DNA from: Podarcis raffonei
Lineage: Eukaryota; Chordata; Lepidosauria; Squamata; Lacertidae
Assembly: GCF_027172205.1 (NCBI RefSeq)
Contig: NC_070607.1
Coordinates: 320,001 to 384,000 of the forward strand
Length of the DNA stretch: 64,000 bases
Direction: 5' to 3'
This document shows, piece after piece, positions 54,055 through 64,000 of the stretch (the first letter of the stretch is position 1; every line of letters starts with the position of its first letter). The notes beneath the pieces are model-generated. The model worked only from the letters and a program-made list of their open reading frames with translations, was not told where the DNA came from and did not search any database. Position numbers and translations under genes: made by a program.

Positions 54055-54185
54055 GAGAGTAAATCCTATTGAACTCATTGGGACTTAGTTCTGAGTAAAA
54101 ATGCTTTGGATTGCAGTGTAAGGCTGTCCGGTCTTTACCCAGTTACCTGGGAGTAAGCTCCACTGAATACAGTGTAAGGCTCCAT
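54055..54185 (+). repeat. Sauropsid interspersed repeat of unknown family
   Basis: aaatcctattgaactcattg ggacttagttctgagtaaa and ttggattgcagtgtaaggct are a recurrent reptile repeat motif. The second half (gggagtaagctccactgaat acagtgtaaggct) repeats the same theme, so two diverged units lie in tandem. Confidence 0.5.
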
Positions 54186-54907
54186 TTACAATAAAGGAAT
54201 AAACACTCCTGGTCTTCTCCAAGGAATGTCTGTTTGCTGAAGCACTGCAATTAAATAATTTCAAGTGGATTGGTTACATTTTCCTTCAAAATTATAGGAA
54301 GGGCTTTGTATGCTGTGAGGAAGAATGGTGGGAGCCCTCCTCTCCCTCTGCACAAGGGCCTGATTCTGAAGCTCCTCTGGAGCAGGAGGATAGTATTGAC
54401 CTAGACTAGAGCAATGGTTCACTTCTGTGGCCACAGAAGGGCACAGTTCGGGAACTGACAGTTGGGCTGAGCTGGGAAAAGAGCAACCAAGGGGAGAGGA
54501 ACGGGAAGAGAGAGAGAGCTGGTTGAAACTCCCTCACTAAAAAGTGTGCAGCCCATGAGCCAGGCGTCTGGATAGGGCAGCCTCTCAAAAGGCTCAGTGG
54601 TGGAGGGATCACATGGTGAGGAGATGGGAAAATGGAAGTAACTAGAGGGAAGTGGGAGGAACTCAATTGGGAGCACCTGCACTGTGAGAATGGATGCTGA
54701 ATGTTTGTGCTGTGTGCAGTAAACCTCTCTGTTGCTGCAAAAGACTGCTTTCACCTTGTGTGCTGTTATCTACAGAGAGGGGGAAGGTTAGCCTTGCCTG
54801 GCTGATGGGGTTTACTGAGGCCACGTATTCACAAAGCCTCAGGAAGCCCGAAGGGCAAGGATATGTACAGATAGTTTTATTGTTCTTTGGGTGGCAGGTA
54901 CTTAAAG
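54186..54907. other. Noncoding, possibly an old LTR
   Basis: The part at about 54,320-54,830 has an LTR-like texture (purine-rich left, gtgtgcagtaaacctctctg to the right), but I found no matched ends or duplication. Confidence 0.3.
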
Positions 54908-55261
54908 GTGTCGGAAACTAAATCTGATAAGGGGCAATTTGGTGAACTCATGTAACCTCACATTATCCCCTCCCTCCTTGTGACATGCTGCCGATGTATC
55001 AATGATGTATCAATGATGCTTCTGGGATACATTATGGGAAGGGAGGGAAGGTCTTAAAAGGGCATGTAGCCAAATGTTTGGGGTTTTTACTCTGTGTGGG
55101 GACTTGTTGCGCAACAATAAAGATTGTGGTCTACTGACTGCTGTTTTGCTCCATTACTTGACTGGAACTTCCTTCTTTGCTAACTGTATAGACCCGCGGG
55201 GACTTGCACCCTGACGAGCTGAGCTGCAGAGCATCCTTGCACCCGGAATTTTCCTTAACAG
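54908..55261 (+). mobile_element. Solo LTR, retroviral or Gypsy type
   Basis: About 354 bp from gtgtcggaaac to ttaacag, flanked by taaag on both sides (54,903-54,907 and 55,262-55,266). A polyadenylation signal sits in gcaacaataaagattg (~55,118) with a U5-like region after it. There is no internal region. Confidence 0.6.
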
Positions 55262-55616
55262 TAAAGATACAGAAGCACTTGGGACACAATAAAGTGTGCA
55301 ATCATAAGAGGTTGTCATAATTGCTCAAATTACAGCACCTCTTCAAATCCTCTCTCAAATGCCATGGCCTCCTGAGCACTGCCCACTCCCAGATGCTTTC
55401 ATGAGAGCCACAATGCAGGTGAAGCAGCCCAGAAAAAATGGTCTAAGACTGAAGGAATTGATCGATTTAAGCAGAACACAAAGAATCAAAATCATCTCCC
55501 AGCATGCTCTGGCTCCCATGGCATGGAGAAATCGCATGAGGTTGGGCATGCGGGTGAGGGTTGCTCCTTTGCCCATCTCCCCCTACTCCAAGCAATGGAG
55601 TTTGAAGAAGTTCACT
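55262..55616. other. Unassigned noncoding sequence
   Basis: No feature recognised. A ~96-codon plus frame (55,359-55,649) has no domain and runs into the neighbouring hAT element. Confidence 0.4.
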
Positions 55617-55623
55617 CCCCAAC

Positions 55624-56292
55624 CAGTGCTGGATTTACGTATAAGCTAAACAAGCTATAGGTTAGGGCCCCACTCTCTTGGGGGCCACCAATTTTTTTAA
55701 AAAAAAACTGGATGTACATTTCCAAAATATAAGATAAAAAACAAATCAAATAAAATAAAACCTACACACAGCAACAGTGTTTTGTGTTGTGTTAGCTGCT
55801 ATGATGTAAGTAATGGGCCCCGCATATGGCATATATTCAGCACAAAAAACAGTGACAATTTGTTGTTGACAAAGGACAGCTGGACATTTAAAGGGCCCCT
55901 TACCTTCAATAGGGATGTGGGTGGCGCTGTGGTCTAAACCACAGAGCCTAGGGCTTGCCGATCAGAAGGTCACATCCCCACAACGGGATGAGCTCCTGTT
56001 GCTCTGTTTGAGCTCCTGCCTACCTAGCAGTTCGAAAGCACGTCAAAGTGCAAGTAGATAAATAGGTACCATTCCAGCGGGAAGATAAACAGCATTTCCG
56101 TGCGCTGCTCTGGTTTGCTAGAAGCATGCTGGCCACATGACCCAGAAGCTGTCTGTGGACAAATGCCAGCTCCCGCGGCCTATAGAGCGAGATGAGCGCC
56201 AAACTCCAGAGTCGTCCGCGACTGGACCTAATGGTCAGGGGTACCTTTACCTTCAATAGCTTAGGGCCTCATCAAACCTAAATCCAGCCCTG
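55624..56292. mobile_element. hAT-type nonautonomous element carrying a Sauria SINE
   Basis: Ends cagtgctggattta and taaatccagccctg are inverted. Flanks repeat ccccaac (55,617-55,623 and 56,293-56,299), within an 8-bp duplication with one change. Without the SINE it is about 320 bp, with ttagggccccactctcttgg near the left end and agcttagggcctcatc near the right. Confidence 0.85.
55912..56246 (+). mobile_element. Sauria SINE nested in the hAT element
   Basis: Starts gggatgtgggtggcgctgtg and ends ggtcaggggtacct. The repeat ttaccttcaata occurs on both sides (55,900-55,911 and 56,247-56,258); part may coincide with the SINE's own tttacc tail. More diverged than the copies at 43,865 and 52,161. 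Confidence 0.93.
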
Positions 56293-56299
56293 CCCCAAC

Positions 56300-57265
56300 C
56301 TGCATGATCTCTCTGTGGCTGCTCCTTTGCCCACAGTCTCCACCGCTCACGTGTGATCTCTCCATGCCATGAGAGTGGTGATCAGGCATTTGGGAGAAGA
56401 ACCCCCGCCCCCATCATGATCTAGCCCTGGAGAGATTGGTCACTCCTCCTAAGACCACCTGGGAGAAAAGAGGCAGCCTCCGGGGCCAGCTGAGAGGTGC
56501 CAGAACGCTGTTCCAGAGGAAAAAGTCCTGAGATCCCAAATCATCATAAAAGGCAGCTCTATGTATAATGCATTACCGTACATTCAACTAGGAGGTCACC
56601 AGCACTAAGCTTGCCCTATCCCCAAATGGCCAGGGTTGCTTAACCAGCCTCAGCTGGTAAAAGGTATTGTTGTCCCAGTGTCCATCTGAGCCTGAAGCAA
56701 TGGCACTGGCTCAAGAACCAATACCCTGTACAACTGCTCTTTCGAAGGGCATGTGGCCCAGACCACACAGGAAGCATGCCAGTTTGGTGAATCTGAGAAC
56801 CACCTACCCATATCTACATGTCACAGAAATGTAAGGAGATTCAAACAAAGGGAACTTAAGGAAGACCAAAGACACCAAATCAGTCCTCCAGCATTTCAAA
56901 GCAGACAAGGGATCAAGGCAGCAGCTGAAGGGGGCAAGTTTATATTGGGACTAGATAAAGTATATGCAAACTACACTGGGGAAGAGTCAAAGAGCTAGCT
57001 GCACATGTAGACCTGGAGACGGCGTCATGGTGGTGCTTAAAATAAATTTATCACATTATAGAAGGGAACAGAATTAGGCTCAGATGGATATTTCAAGACT
57101 GCACCTCTTAAAAGCATTACATTGAAACACAACCCCCCCATAAGCTTGGCATATAACAGACCTGCAGAACTTGGCAGTAGGCAGGGGCCAAAATTAAAAT
57201 AGGCTAAACTTCTTCAGGCCACAGATCGGTTTTTAGTGACTCACTTTCCAAGTAAAGGTATAATT
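56300..57265. other. Presumed intronic noncoding sequence
   Basis: No gene or repeat recognised. Confidence 0.4.
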
Positions 57266-58813
57266 AATCATAGAATCATAGAATCATAGAATCAGAGAGT
57301 TGGAAGAGACCACGAGAGCCATCGAGTCCAACCCCCTGCCAAGCAGGAAACACCATCAGAGCACTCCTGACATATGGTTGTCAAGCCTCTGCTTAAAGAC
57401 CTCCAAAGAAGGAGACTCCACCACACTCCTTGGCAGCAAATTCCACTGTCAAACAGCTCTTACTGTCAGGAAGTTCTTCCTAATGTTTAGGTGGAATCTT
57501 CTTTCCTGCAGTTTGGATCCTTTGCTCCGTGTCCGCTTCTCTGGAGCAGCAGAAAACAACCTTTCTCCCTCCTCTATGTGACATCCTTTTATATATTTGA
57601 ACATGGCTATCATATCACCCCTTAACCTCCTCTTCTCCAGGCTAAACATGCCCAGCTCCCTTAGCCGTTCCTCATAAGGCATCGTTTCCAGGCCTTTGAC
57701 CATTTTGGTTGCCCTCCTCTGGACACGTTCCAGTTTGTCAGTGTCCTTCCTGAACTGTGGTGCCCAGAACTGGACACAGTACTCCAGGTGAGGTCTGACC
57801 AGAGCAGAATACAGTGGCACTATTACTTCCCTTGATCTAGATGCTATACTCCTATTGATGCAGCCCAGAATTGTATTGGCTTTCTTAGCTGCTGCGTCAC
57901 ACTGTTGGCTCATGTCAAGTTTGTTGTCAACCAAGACTCCTAGATCCTTTTCATATGTACTGCTCTCAAGCCAGGTGTCACCCATCTTGTATTTGTGCCT
58001 CTCATTTTTTTTGCCCAAGTGCAATACTTTACATTTCTCCCTGTTAAAATTCATCTTGTTTGTTTTGGCCCAGTTCTCTAATCTGTCAAGGTCGTTTTGA
58101 AGTGTGATCCTGTCCTCTGGGGTGTTAGCCACCCCTCCCAGTTTGGTGTCATCTGCAAATTTGATCAGGATGCCCTTGAGTCCATCATCCAAGTCGTTGA
58201 TAAAGATGTTGAATAAGACCGGGCCCAAGACAGAACCCTGTGGCACCCCACTAGTCACTCTTCTCCAGGATGAAGAGGAACCCTTTGGGTTCGGTCAGTC
58301 AGCCAGTTACAAATCCATTGAGTGGTAGCAAAGTCAAGACTGCATTTTACCAGCTTCTTTACAAGAATATCATGGGGCACCTTGTCAAATGCCTTGCTGA
58401 AATCAAGGTAGGCTACATCCATTGCGTTCCCTTCATCTACCAGGCTTGTAATTCTGTCAAAAAATGAGATCAGGTTAGTCTGACATGACTTATTTTTCAG
58501 AAATCCATGCTGACTATTGGTGATCACAGCATTCCTTTCTAGGTGCTCACAGACTGTTTGCTTAATGATCTGCTCCAGAATCTTCCCTGGTATTGATGTC
58601 AGACTGACTGGGCGGTAATTACTTGGGTCCTCTCTTTTCCCCTTTTTGAAAATAGGGACAACATTTGCCCTCCTCCAGTCTGCCGGGACTTCGCCTGTTC
58701 TCCAGGAATTCTCAAAGATGACTGCCAGTGGTTCTGAGATCACATCTGCCAGTTCTTTTAATACTCTTGGATGCAGTTCATCTGGCCCTGGAGACTTGAA
58801 TACATCTAAACTA
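57266..58813 (-). pseudogene. CR1 LINE, 5'-truncated, near-identical to the copy at 33,443
   Basis: Minus-strand CR1 ORF2 C-terminal half and 3' UTR ending in four octamer-like units at 57,266. Reading frames: 58,255-58,743 ([36 protein letters not shown]) and 57,449-58,258 ([48 protein letters not shown]). They are split by a 13-bp deletion near 58,283 relative to the copy at 34,440. Otherwise it matches 33,443-34,984 with only a few percent difference, so both copies came from one recent CR1 subfamily. Confidence 0.95.
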
Positions 58814-58819
58814 GTGATT

Positions 58820-58846
58820 AAAATAGTTTAATGATTAAACTATTTT
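58820..58846. repeat. 13-bp-arm perfect palindrome at the CR1 5' junction
   Basis: aaaatagtttaat (58,820-58,832), a single g, and its exact reverse complement (58,834-58,846) lie 6 bases beyond the CR1 truncation point. Confidence 0.9.
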
Positions 58847-58849
58847 GCA

Positions 58850-59300
58850 AATAGCTGGATTCATTTGCCTTCTGATTTAACTGATCATCAAGGTTATTGG
58901 ATATATCAGCTACTCTTCGCTGCATGGTCATACGGTACAAACTGATATTCTCAAAAACACTTTTTTAATTGGGATATAATCAAGAAACTGCAATCAGCAA
59001 GCACTTCTTTATGAAGTCAGATTCAGTAAAAGACTTCCCAGCAAGAGCAATTTCTTTAGAAATCTGAAAACGAACCTTAGCAGCTGCCTCATTTTCTGAG
59101 TTTACTTTCTTGAAAAAACGTTGTTTCCCACTGAGATTTTTCAACAAATTGGACACTTTAATTTGTTTTCACTGGTGTCCAATTTACTTAAGTCAGGATG
59201 TTTTGATTCGAAATGACGATGACTGTATTAAACACTATGTTCTGATTTGATCTTCCATTTCTTTTTATCACCCATTTTACAAAGTCACCCCAAAAACTTT
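58850..59300 (-). pseudogene. hAT transposase relic (ZBED/GTF2IRD2-like lineage)
   Basis: Minus-strand translation across frames shows an N-terminal BED-like region (SHRHFESKHPDLSKLDTSEN), FFKKVNSENEAAAKVRFQI-like and ISKEIALAGKSFTESDFI-like stretches. These are typical of hAT-derived transposases with a BED finger. Only the N-terminal third is present. There are several stops and frame breaks, and the CR1 at 57,266-58,813 abuts its downstream side. Confidence 0.65.
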
Positions 59301-59583
59301 AATGTTGGAACCCAAAAATCTCCACAGCAACTGCTCACATACAAAGGAATACTGAACTGAGTGTCTGAACTTGGAGAGAGCACCAGATACTTGTGTAACT
59401 TGGAGGGCAGCAGCAGAACAAGGGAGGGGAAGGTGCCCTCACGTTGTGACCACTCATCACATAGTGGGCATCAGCTGCATTGGTGCTTGGCTGCACCCAC
59501 TTTGTCCCGGTTCAACAGCAGTAACAACTGAACACACAGTAAAAAGATACGACTCTTGCTCCTCTCGGACTGATGATGGTTGG

Positions 59584-60058
59584 TGTCAGGGACCGTGCTG
59601 AGGAGGGCTACAATGAGGAGGCATCTCCCCAGGAGCAGGACGACAGTAAAGATTTAGAACAGTGGTTTGCAGAGTGCCATAGTTCATCCAGTATTTTCCA
59701 GTATTTGCTGGGAAATACTGGATGAAGAGCAGCTAGGAGAAGAAACACTGGAAGAGAGAGGGTTAACAGATTCACATTTGTTGAATAGCATCTCCCCCCT
59801 CCTCCACGTTCTAGGAGAGCTGAGAAAGTTGCAGAACAGACAGCACAGAGACTACAACCTCAGGTTACCAGATGTAGGGGTGAACTGAGAGGGACGGGGC
59901 AGGGGGGGGCATGTAGCCTTAATTGGAAGCACCACCATTGTTAGAAGGAGATGTTCTTATCCCTTGCTGTGATTATTAAAGAATTCTAACTGGTAAGAAG
60001 ACTCTGTTCACTTTGTTCTGCCAAGGGGGGGAGGAAGACGATTCCTTGAAGCCTGTCA
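59584..60058 (+). mobile_element. Solo LTR, Ty3/Gypsy-like
   Basis: Begins tgtcagggaccgtgctgagg, as Gypsy LTRs here do, and ends gaagcctgtca. Flanks gttgg (59,579-59,583) and tttgg (60,059-60,063) fit a 5-bp duplication with one change. A polyadenylation-like ttattaaagaattc lies at ~59,975. No internal region. Confidence 0.65.
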
Positions 60059-60309
60059 TTTGGCTGCCGTGGGTCATGTGACAAAGAGGAGAGAGTGAGC
60101 AGTGGTAATCCACCCACCAAGTTACATGACGGGCACAATCGTGACTAGTGGAAGGCAGGTTAAGACAAAGCACACATTGTCAACATCGCCCTTGAGCCAG
60201 TGCCACTAACTGGACTCATACACTTCAGCCCCGACTGGGCTAGGCGAGCTGGGTAGCAGTTCCAGAGACCACCTTCTGCACAGGAACAGGTCAAAGTGCT
60301 GTGGACTCA

Positions 60310-60715
60310 CAGCTTAGAGATGTGAGCACTGGATTCACTCCAACAAGAAGACAGTCGTCGCACAGCAGAGTACAGCAGAGTATAGCAGAGCATAAACCAC
60401 TCGGAGAGCAGCTCTGTAGAATATCTTCTTTATTCTATCTATAACTATAATACACAACTATATACAGAGCTAAATGAGGTCTAAACATAAATGAACACTG
60501 CACTACATTGAGTGTCTGCAGCTGCTCTTAGCAGCAACCTTATCTATACACAAGATCTCTAACACTCAGTCTCTCTCTCTCCCCGACACACTGACTGACT
60601 CTTTGATGTGGTGCTGGAGTAGAATAAGTAGAGAGCAGAACACCGCCCCCTCCTCTCTGGAGAATCAGCAGAGTCATCAGGAGATTCTTGGATATGGGAG
60701 GGGTGAAATCTCCTC
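60310..60715 (-). repeat. Probable Copia 3' LTR
   Basis: On the minus strand a purine-rich tract (tggggggaggatgaggag) is followed by ~400 bp containing the signal tagaataaagaag at about 60,430. Exact ends are not certain because no second LTR or duplication is in view. Confidence 0.5.
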
Positions 60716-61134
60716 ATCCTCCCCCCATTTCATCCGACCATTTCTAGAATCTTTAACATAACTGCAATTTACACACACACTCCAAAAGTTGTTCTCTGCT
60801 TACAACCTTGGTTTACATATGCAGGTATCTATCTCCCCCTTATCTATGACACTTTAACAATACAATTAAACAGTCACTGCAGCCACTCTGTGTCCATTAG
60901 GAAAGAGTTAAAACATAAACCTCAACCTGTAACTCACACAAAATACACATTGTGATTATGCAAATGAATAAGCAGCTTCTTAAAAAAAAAATTTTTCATA
61001 CACGTTTCTTCCTCTCTGATACAAAATGACATTACTAATTAGGCAGATTTGAACAAACCATTTTTTATACTTAAACACACGCTTATTCCTTCAATCCTGA
61101 TCCTTTTAGCGTATTACACATGAACCACTTAAGG

Positions 61135-62455
61135 TCAGGTAAGGAAATAAATAAAGCGTTTTGTGCTATTACTCTCAGCACACTTCATGCCTGGTTTAAA
61201 AACCCCACCAGAGTTGCTCGTGACTGCAGCCTTAGCGAACTCTTCAGAAAACCTTTTCGGTGGTACACCCTTGGTTGTTCTCTCAGATTTGCGCAAAACT
61301 CTCTGATCCTCTTGTTCTGGTGCTTCCTCCTCTTTAGGAGAATGGGGAGCTAAAGTATATGAAGCTGCTAAGTCTGAGTCTGCGTCAGACTCACCTGAGG
61401 CTTTTGGGCTCTGATAATCTGTGCCACCATCCGGAACTACATCGGCATCAGAATTATCATTCACATCAGAACTTGCCTCCCTCTTAACTGTCTTTGCGCC
61501 TTTTGCACCATCATCACAAATGGGATGGCACTGAAAAACGCCAACTCTGTCCCATTTTGGATTGTCCTCAATACTCCTGGTCAGCCTGATGGTTTTTGTG
61601 TCTGTGATCAGGACACGATAAGACCCTTTCTTGTACCCTAGGAAAACACCATGTTCTCCACGCTTGCTCAGTTTGTCACCCTGCGAGGTGTGCACCCAAA
61701 CCTCCGATCCAAAAATTTTAAAATACTTTACACATGGCTTTCTTTTGTGAAGCATCTCATATGGGGTGTGATTTAGTGCGGACTGATAGCTTCTGTTATA
61801 CACGTGACAGAAAAACGAAAGAGCTTCGGCCCAATAGGGATTGGGCAGCCCTGAATCATGTAACAGTGTTCTGATTCCTTGCTGCAGGGTCTGGTTTATT
61901 CTCTCACATAAACCATTCTGCCAGGGTGATCGGGGCATGGCCGTCCTATGCTCAATGCCCTGTTCAGAAAGAAAAGCCTCAAACTCCTCTGAACAAAACT
62001 CACCTCCCCTGTCAGTGAAAATACAATGTACATTCTCATTATGTACATTCCTGAGCCATTTACAAAACTGGCGAAACTTGGTAAAGGCTTCAGACTTTTT
62101 CTGCAACATATAGACCCATGCATATCTAGAATAGGAGTCTATCAAAACCATGAAAAACCTTGAATTGCCTCTAGAGAGCGCTAGAGGCCCCACTAAGTCT
62201 GCATGAATGACTTCGTATGGTTTCTTGGCTTCTCTCCCAGACTCTGTACCTTTGGGAGCTTGCCTTGCCTTACTCTCAGCACAAGAAACACATTTCATGT
62301 GGTAGGGACATTCCTTCATACCCTCAACCATATCAGGCATCTTTGCCACAGCCTGGAAATTCAAATGACCATAAACACGGTGGTAATAATGAATACATTG
62401 GTCATGCATCTTCTCATTCTTATCAATAGACAAATTGCAACACTCTTTGCGTGGC
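61135..62455 (-). pseudogene. Copia integrase region
   Basis: The frame contains the GAG-pre-integrase zinc motif (HYYHRVYGHLNFQAVAKM ... CVSCAESKARQ) and the DDE core (VIHADLVGPLALSRGN, FTDRGGEFCSEEF, AMPRSPWQNGLCERINQTLQ). The integrase C-terminal part (FKIFGSEVWVHTSQGDKLSK, GVFLGYKKGSYRVLI) and an acidic tail (DADVVPDGGTDYQSP, RVLRKSERTTKGVPPKRF) follow. It is the best preserved part of the element. No reverse transcriptase motifs are seen in the window. Confidence 0.88.
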
Positions 62456-63222
62456 GAGTTCCCGCCCCCCACCAGGATAAATAAACACACGAGACACCAT
62501 AATTAAGGTTAAATGGGCGAATTAGGCCACAACTTTATTGAATTCAGGAATGAGAGGCATTGGCTTAGGCATTGGTCCTATCAACTATCCGGCTCCAGCC
62601 CATTTGCTGGAGACACGGGGAAGGGTTAACACTATATCGGGGGAGTCTCCTGCCGAGGCACGTCGACTAGGAGCTCCCCCGGGTCACCGCTCTGGGGCGT
62701 GCCTTTGGCCCTCACCTCCATAGGCTTCGGACAGGGCCACGCCCCCCGGAGTCATTTAACGGACCACCCTTCGCTCACTGGGGGGAGGTGATGGCGTTCC
62801 TCCCCCCCCCACGCATCCTCTTAACCCCTTCTTACCAATGCCTACCACCAATGCCGAAGAGTTGTGACGAGTTGCTACGAGGTAGGTGAAAAACCAAAAG
62901 GCTGTAAATTGCCAATTGGGAAAAAGTCCTACCATGCCCCTTGTGGCGACAGACCGAAGTCCATAGCAAAGTCAGAGACCTACCTAAAGCCTAACTAAAG
63001 GGAGGGAGGGTGGGAAACGTGGGGGCTAGCCGGCGAAGAGAGGGCAAGCCCCCTCGGCGCTGGCCCTAAATAGGGCAGGCCACGCCCCTCCAGCCAGCCG
63101 ATTGGCTGGCTGGGGGGGCGAGGCGGCACGGGATTCCCCTGTTCTCGCGGGGGCTGAAACCAGCCCCCGCTCACGTGTGGTGGGCGTGAAGCCCGCAATC
63201 CCACCTCCTGGGCAGGCCGAAA
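62456..63222 (-). mobile_element. LTR-like insertion inside the Copia element
   Basis: A GC-rich 767-bp segment interrupts Copia coding sequence between two gtggc pentamers (62,451-62,455 and 63,223-63,227), a plausible 5-bp duplication. Read on the minus strand it has promoter-like GC-rich sequence, an AATAAA at 62,534-62,539 and ~75 bases after it, i.e. an LTR-style U3-R-U5 order. The ends do not show TG...CA, so the class is uncertain. No coding content recognised. Confidence 0.55.
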
Positions 63223-63227
63223 GTGGC

Positions 63228-63998
63228 TTTCTCAGTTGCTTCTGCAGTTGTACCTGAAACAAAAGGCAATTGGTACAAACCATTTACACATTTGGCATAC
63301 AGAATGAGCTTGCCATCTCGACGAATTTCACAACGAGATTTAGCAAACACCACCTTAAACCCTTGACGATCAAGCTGGGAAACACTCAACAGATTGTCCT
63401 GAATATCAGGGGCATACAGGACATTCTTAATTGTTGCATTCAGGCTCTTTAAAAACACAGTTCCCTTAGCCAAACTCATGAGAACAGTCCCATCTGCTTG
63501 ATGAATTTCTTTCTCTTGCTTCTCAAGCTGAACAAGGAGATCCTTATCTTTGGCCACGTGGTTTGAACAGCCAGAGTCGACCACGAAGAAACTCCACCCA
63601 TGTTGATTAGAGCAGCAAGAGATCAAAGCCTTTGAAGTAGCAGGTGCTTGGGGATTTCGTCCTCCTCCCCCTCTGCCTCTGAAGTTTCTCTTCTTCTTTG
63701 AAGATTTCTTGCAGCACTGAAAACTCAAATGGCCTTGTGCTCCACACGAAAAGCACTGCCTCAACTTTAGTGCTTTAACAGCAGCAGTTTCACTTTCACT
63801 TTCCCCTGCTGGAGACTTAGGCACATTTTCAAGAGCACAGTCCCGGCTTTCTCTAACAGCCTGTTTGCGATCCCACTCATTCAGGAGCACGCTAGACACA
63901 TAATCTTCCATTAGCCGGTCAGAAAGCATTGTAGAAATCTGGGCAGCTACTCCATCGTAAGAATCGTCTAGGCTACTTATCATCAGCATTGCAAACAC
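63228..63998 (-). pseudogene. Copia gag C-terminus and protease
   Basis: Gag tail (SSLDDSYDGVAAQISTML), a CCHC knuckle (CFSCGAQGHLSFQCC), a basic KKKRNFRGRGGGG stretch and the Copia protease start FFVVDSGCSNHVAKDKDLLV, with LYAPDIQDNLLSVSQL further on. It continues past the right edge of the window. Confidence 0.85.
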
Positions 63999-64000
63999 AG

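Larger units (their letters stand above)
60310..64000 (-). mobile_element. Ty1/Copia element, 3' part, interrupted and broken
   Basis: Minus strand. The window's right edge cuts into gag. Then come a zinc knuckle, protease, an inserted LTR-like element, integrase, a non-coding stretch with a purine-rich tract (~60,700-60,720) and a probable LTR. Copia elements are scarce in amniotes. It looks broken more than once. Confidence 0.85.

Noticed and set aside
55359-55649. A 96-codon frame with KNGLRLKELIDLSRTQR as a gene
   Set aside because: No domain found, and its end lies inside a hAT element.

Overview
The window looks like nuclear DNA of a squamate reptile, probably a lizard. The basis is the repeat mix: CR1, L2 and BovB LINEs, three Sauria-type SINEs, hAT and Tc1/mariner transposons with their short relatives, chromodomain-bearing Ty3/Gypsy elements, a DIRS element and a Ty1/Copia element. 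There is no operon structure and almost no host coding sequence. Roughly two thirds of the window is recognisable mobile DNA, much of it inserted element into element, and many insertions can be pinned to the base by their target-site duplications.

The only host exon I can support is on the minus strand at 40,235-40,490. It is the last coding exon of a receptor-activity-modifying protein, best matched by RAMP3. It has a clean splice acceptor, two glycosylation sequons, a transmembrane helix and a short cytoplasmic tail. Candidate polyadenylation signals follow to its left. I infer that DNA to the right of it is RAMP3 intron and that DNA to the left of about 39,900 lies downstream of the gene.

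Layout. 1-10,600: scattered CR1 scraps, an A-tailed retroposon, short hAT elements, a perfect 26-bp-arm hairpin, a GC-rich palindromic Tigger-like element, a hAT transposase relic and a solo LTR. 10,876-26,230: a nested stack. A BovB LINE is split by a full-length Gypsy element (11,748-18,435) and then abuts a minus-strand, roughly 2-kb, ORF1-only retroposon that is itself split by a second full-length Gypsy element (20,392-25,879) whose two LTRs read as identical. 28,968-37,990: an old DIRS element on the minus strand with split inverted terminal repeats. It is interrupted by a second copy of the ORF1-only retroposon, by a 2.3-kb CR1, and by a Gypsy RNase H fragment. 38,910-39,722: an L2 tail. 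40,235-40,490: RAMP3 exon. 43,706-45,860: a Tc1-like transposon carrying three later insertions. 50,278-52,052: two head-to-head CR1 copies with a hAT element inside one. 54,900-60,060: solo LTRs, a hAT element hosting a Sauria SINE, another CR1 and a hAT relic. 60,310-64,000: the 3' part of a Copia element on the minus strand, itself interrupted, running off the window edge.

The most novel item is the ORF1-only retroposon family. Two copies of nearly equal length share both ends and have their own target-site duplications, and each carries one short coiled-coil-like frame and no reverse transcriptase. It appears to be a non-autonomous family borrowing the machinery of an L1-type LINE. The Gypsy elements are also notable: their pol frames run into the 3' LTR, by about 100 codons in the younger one.
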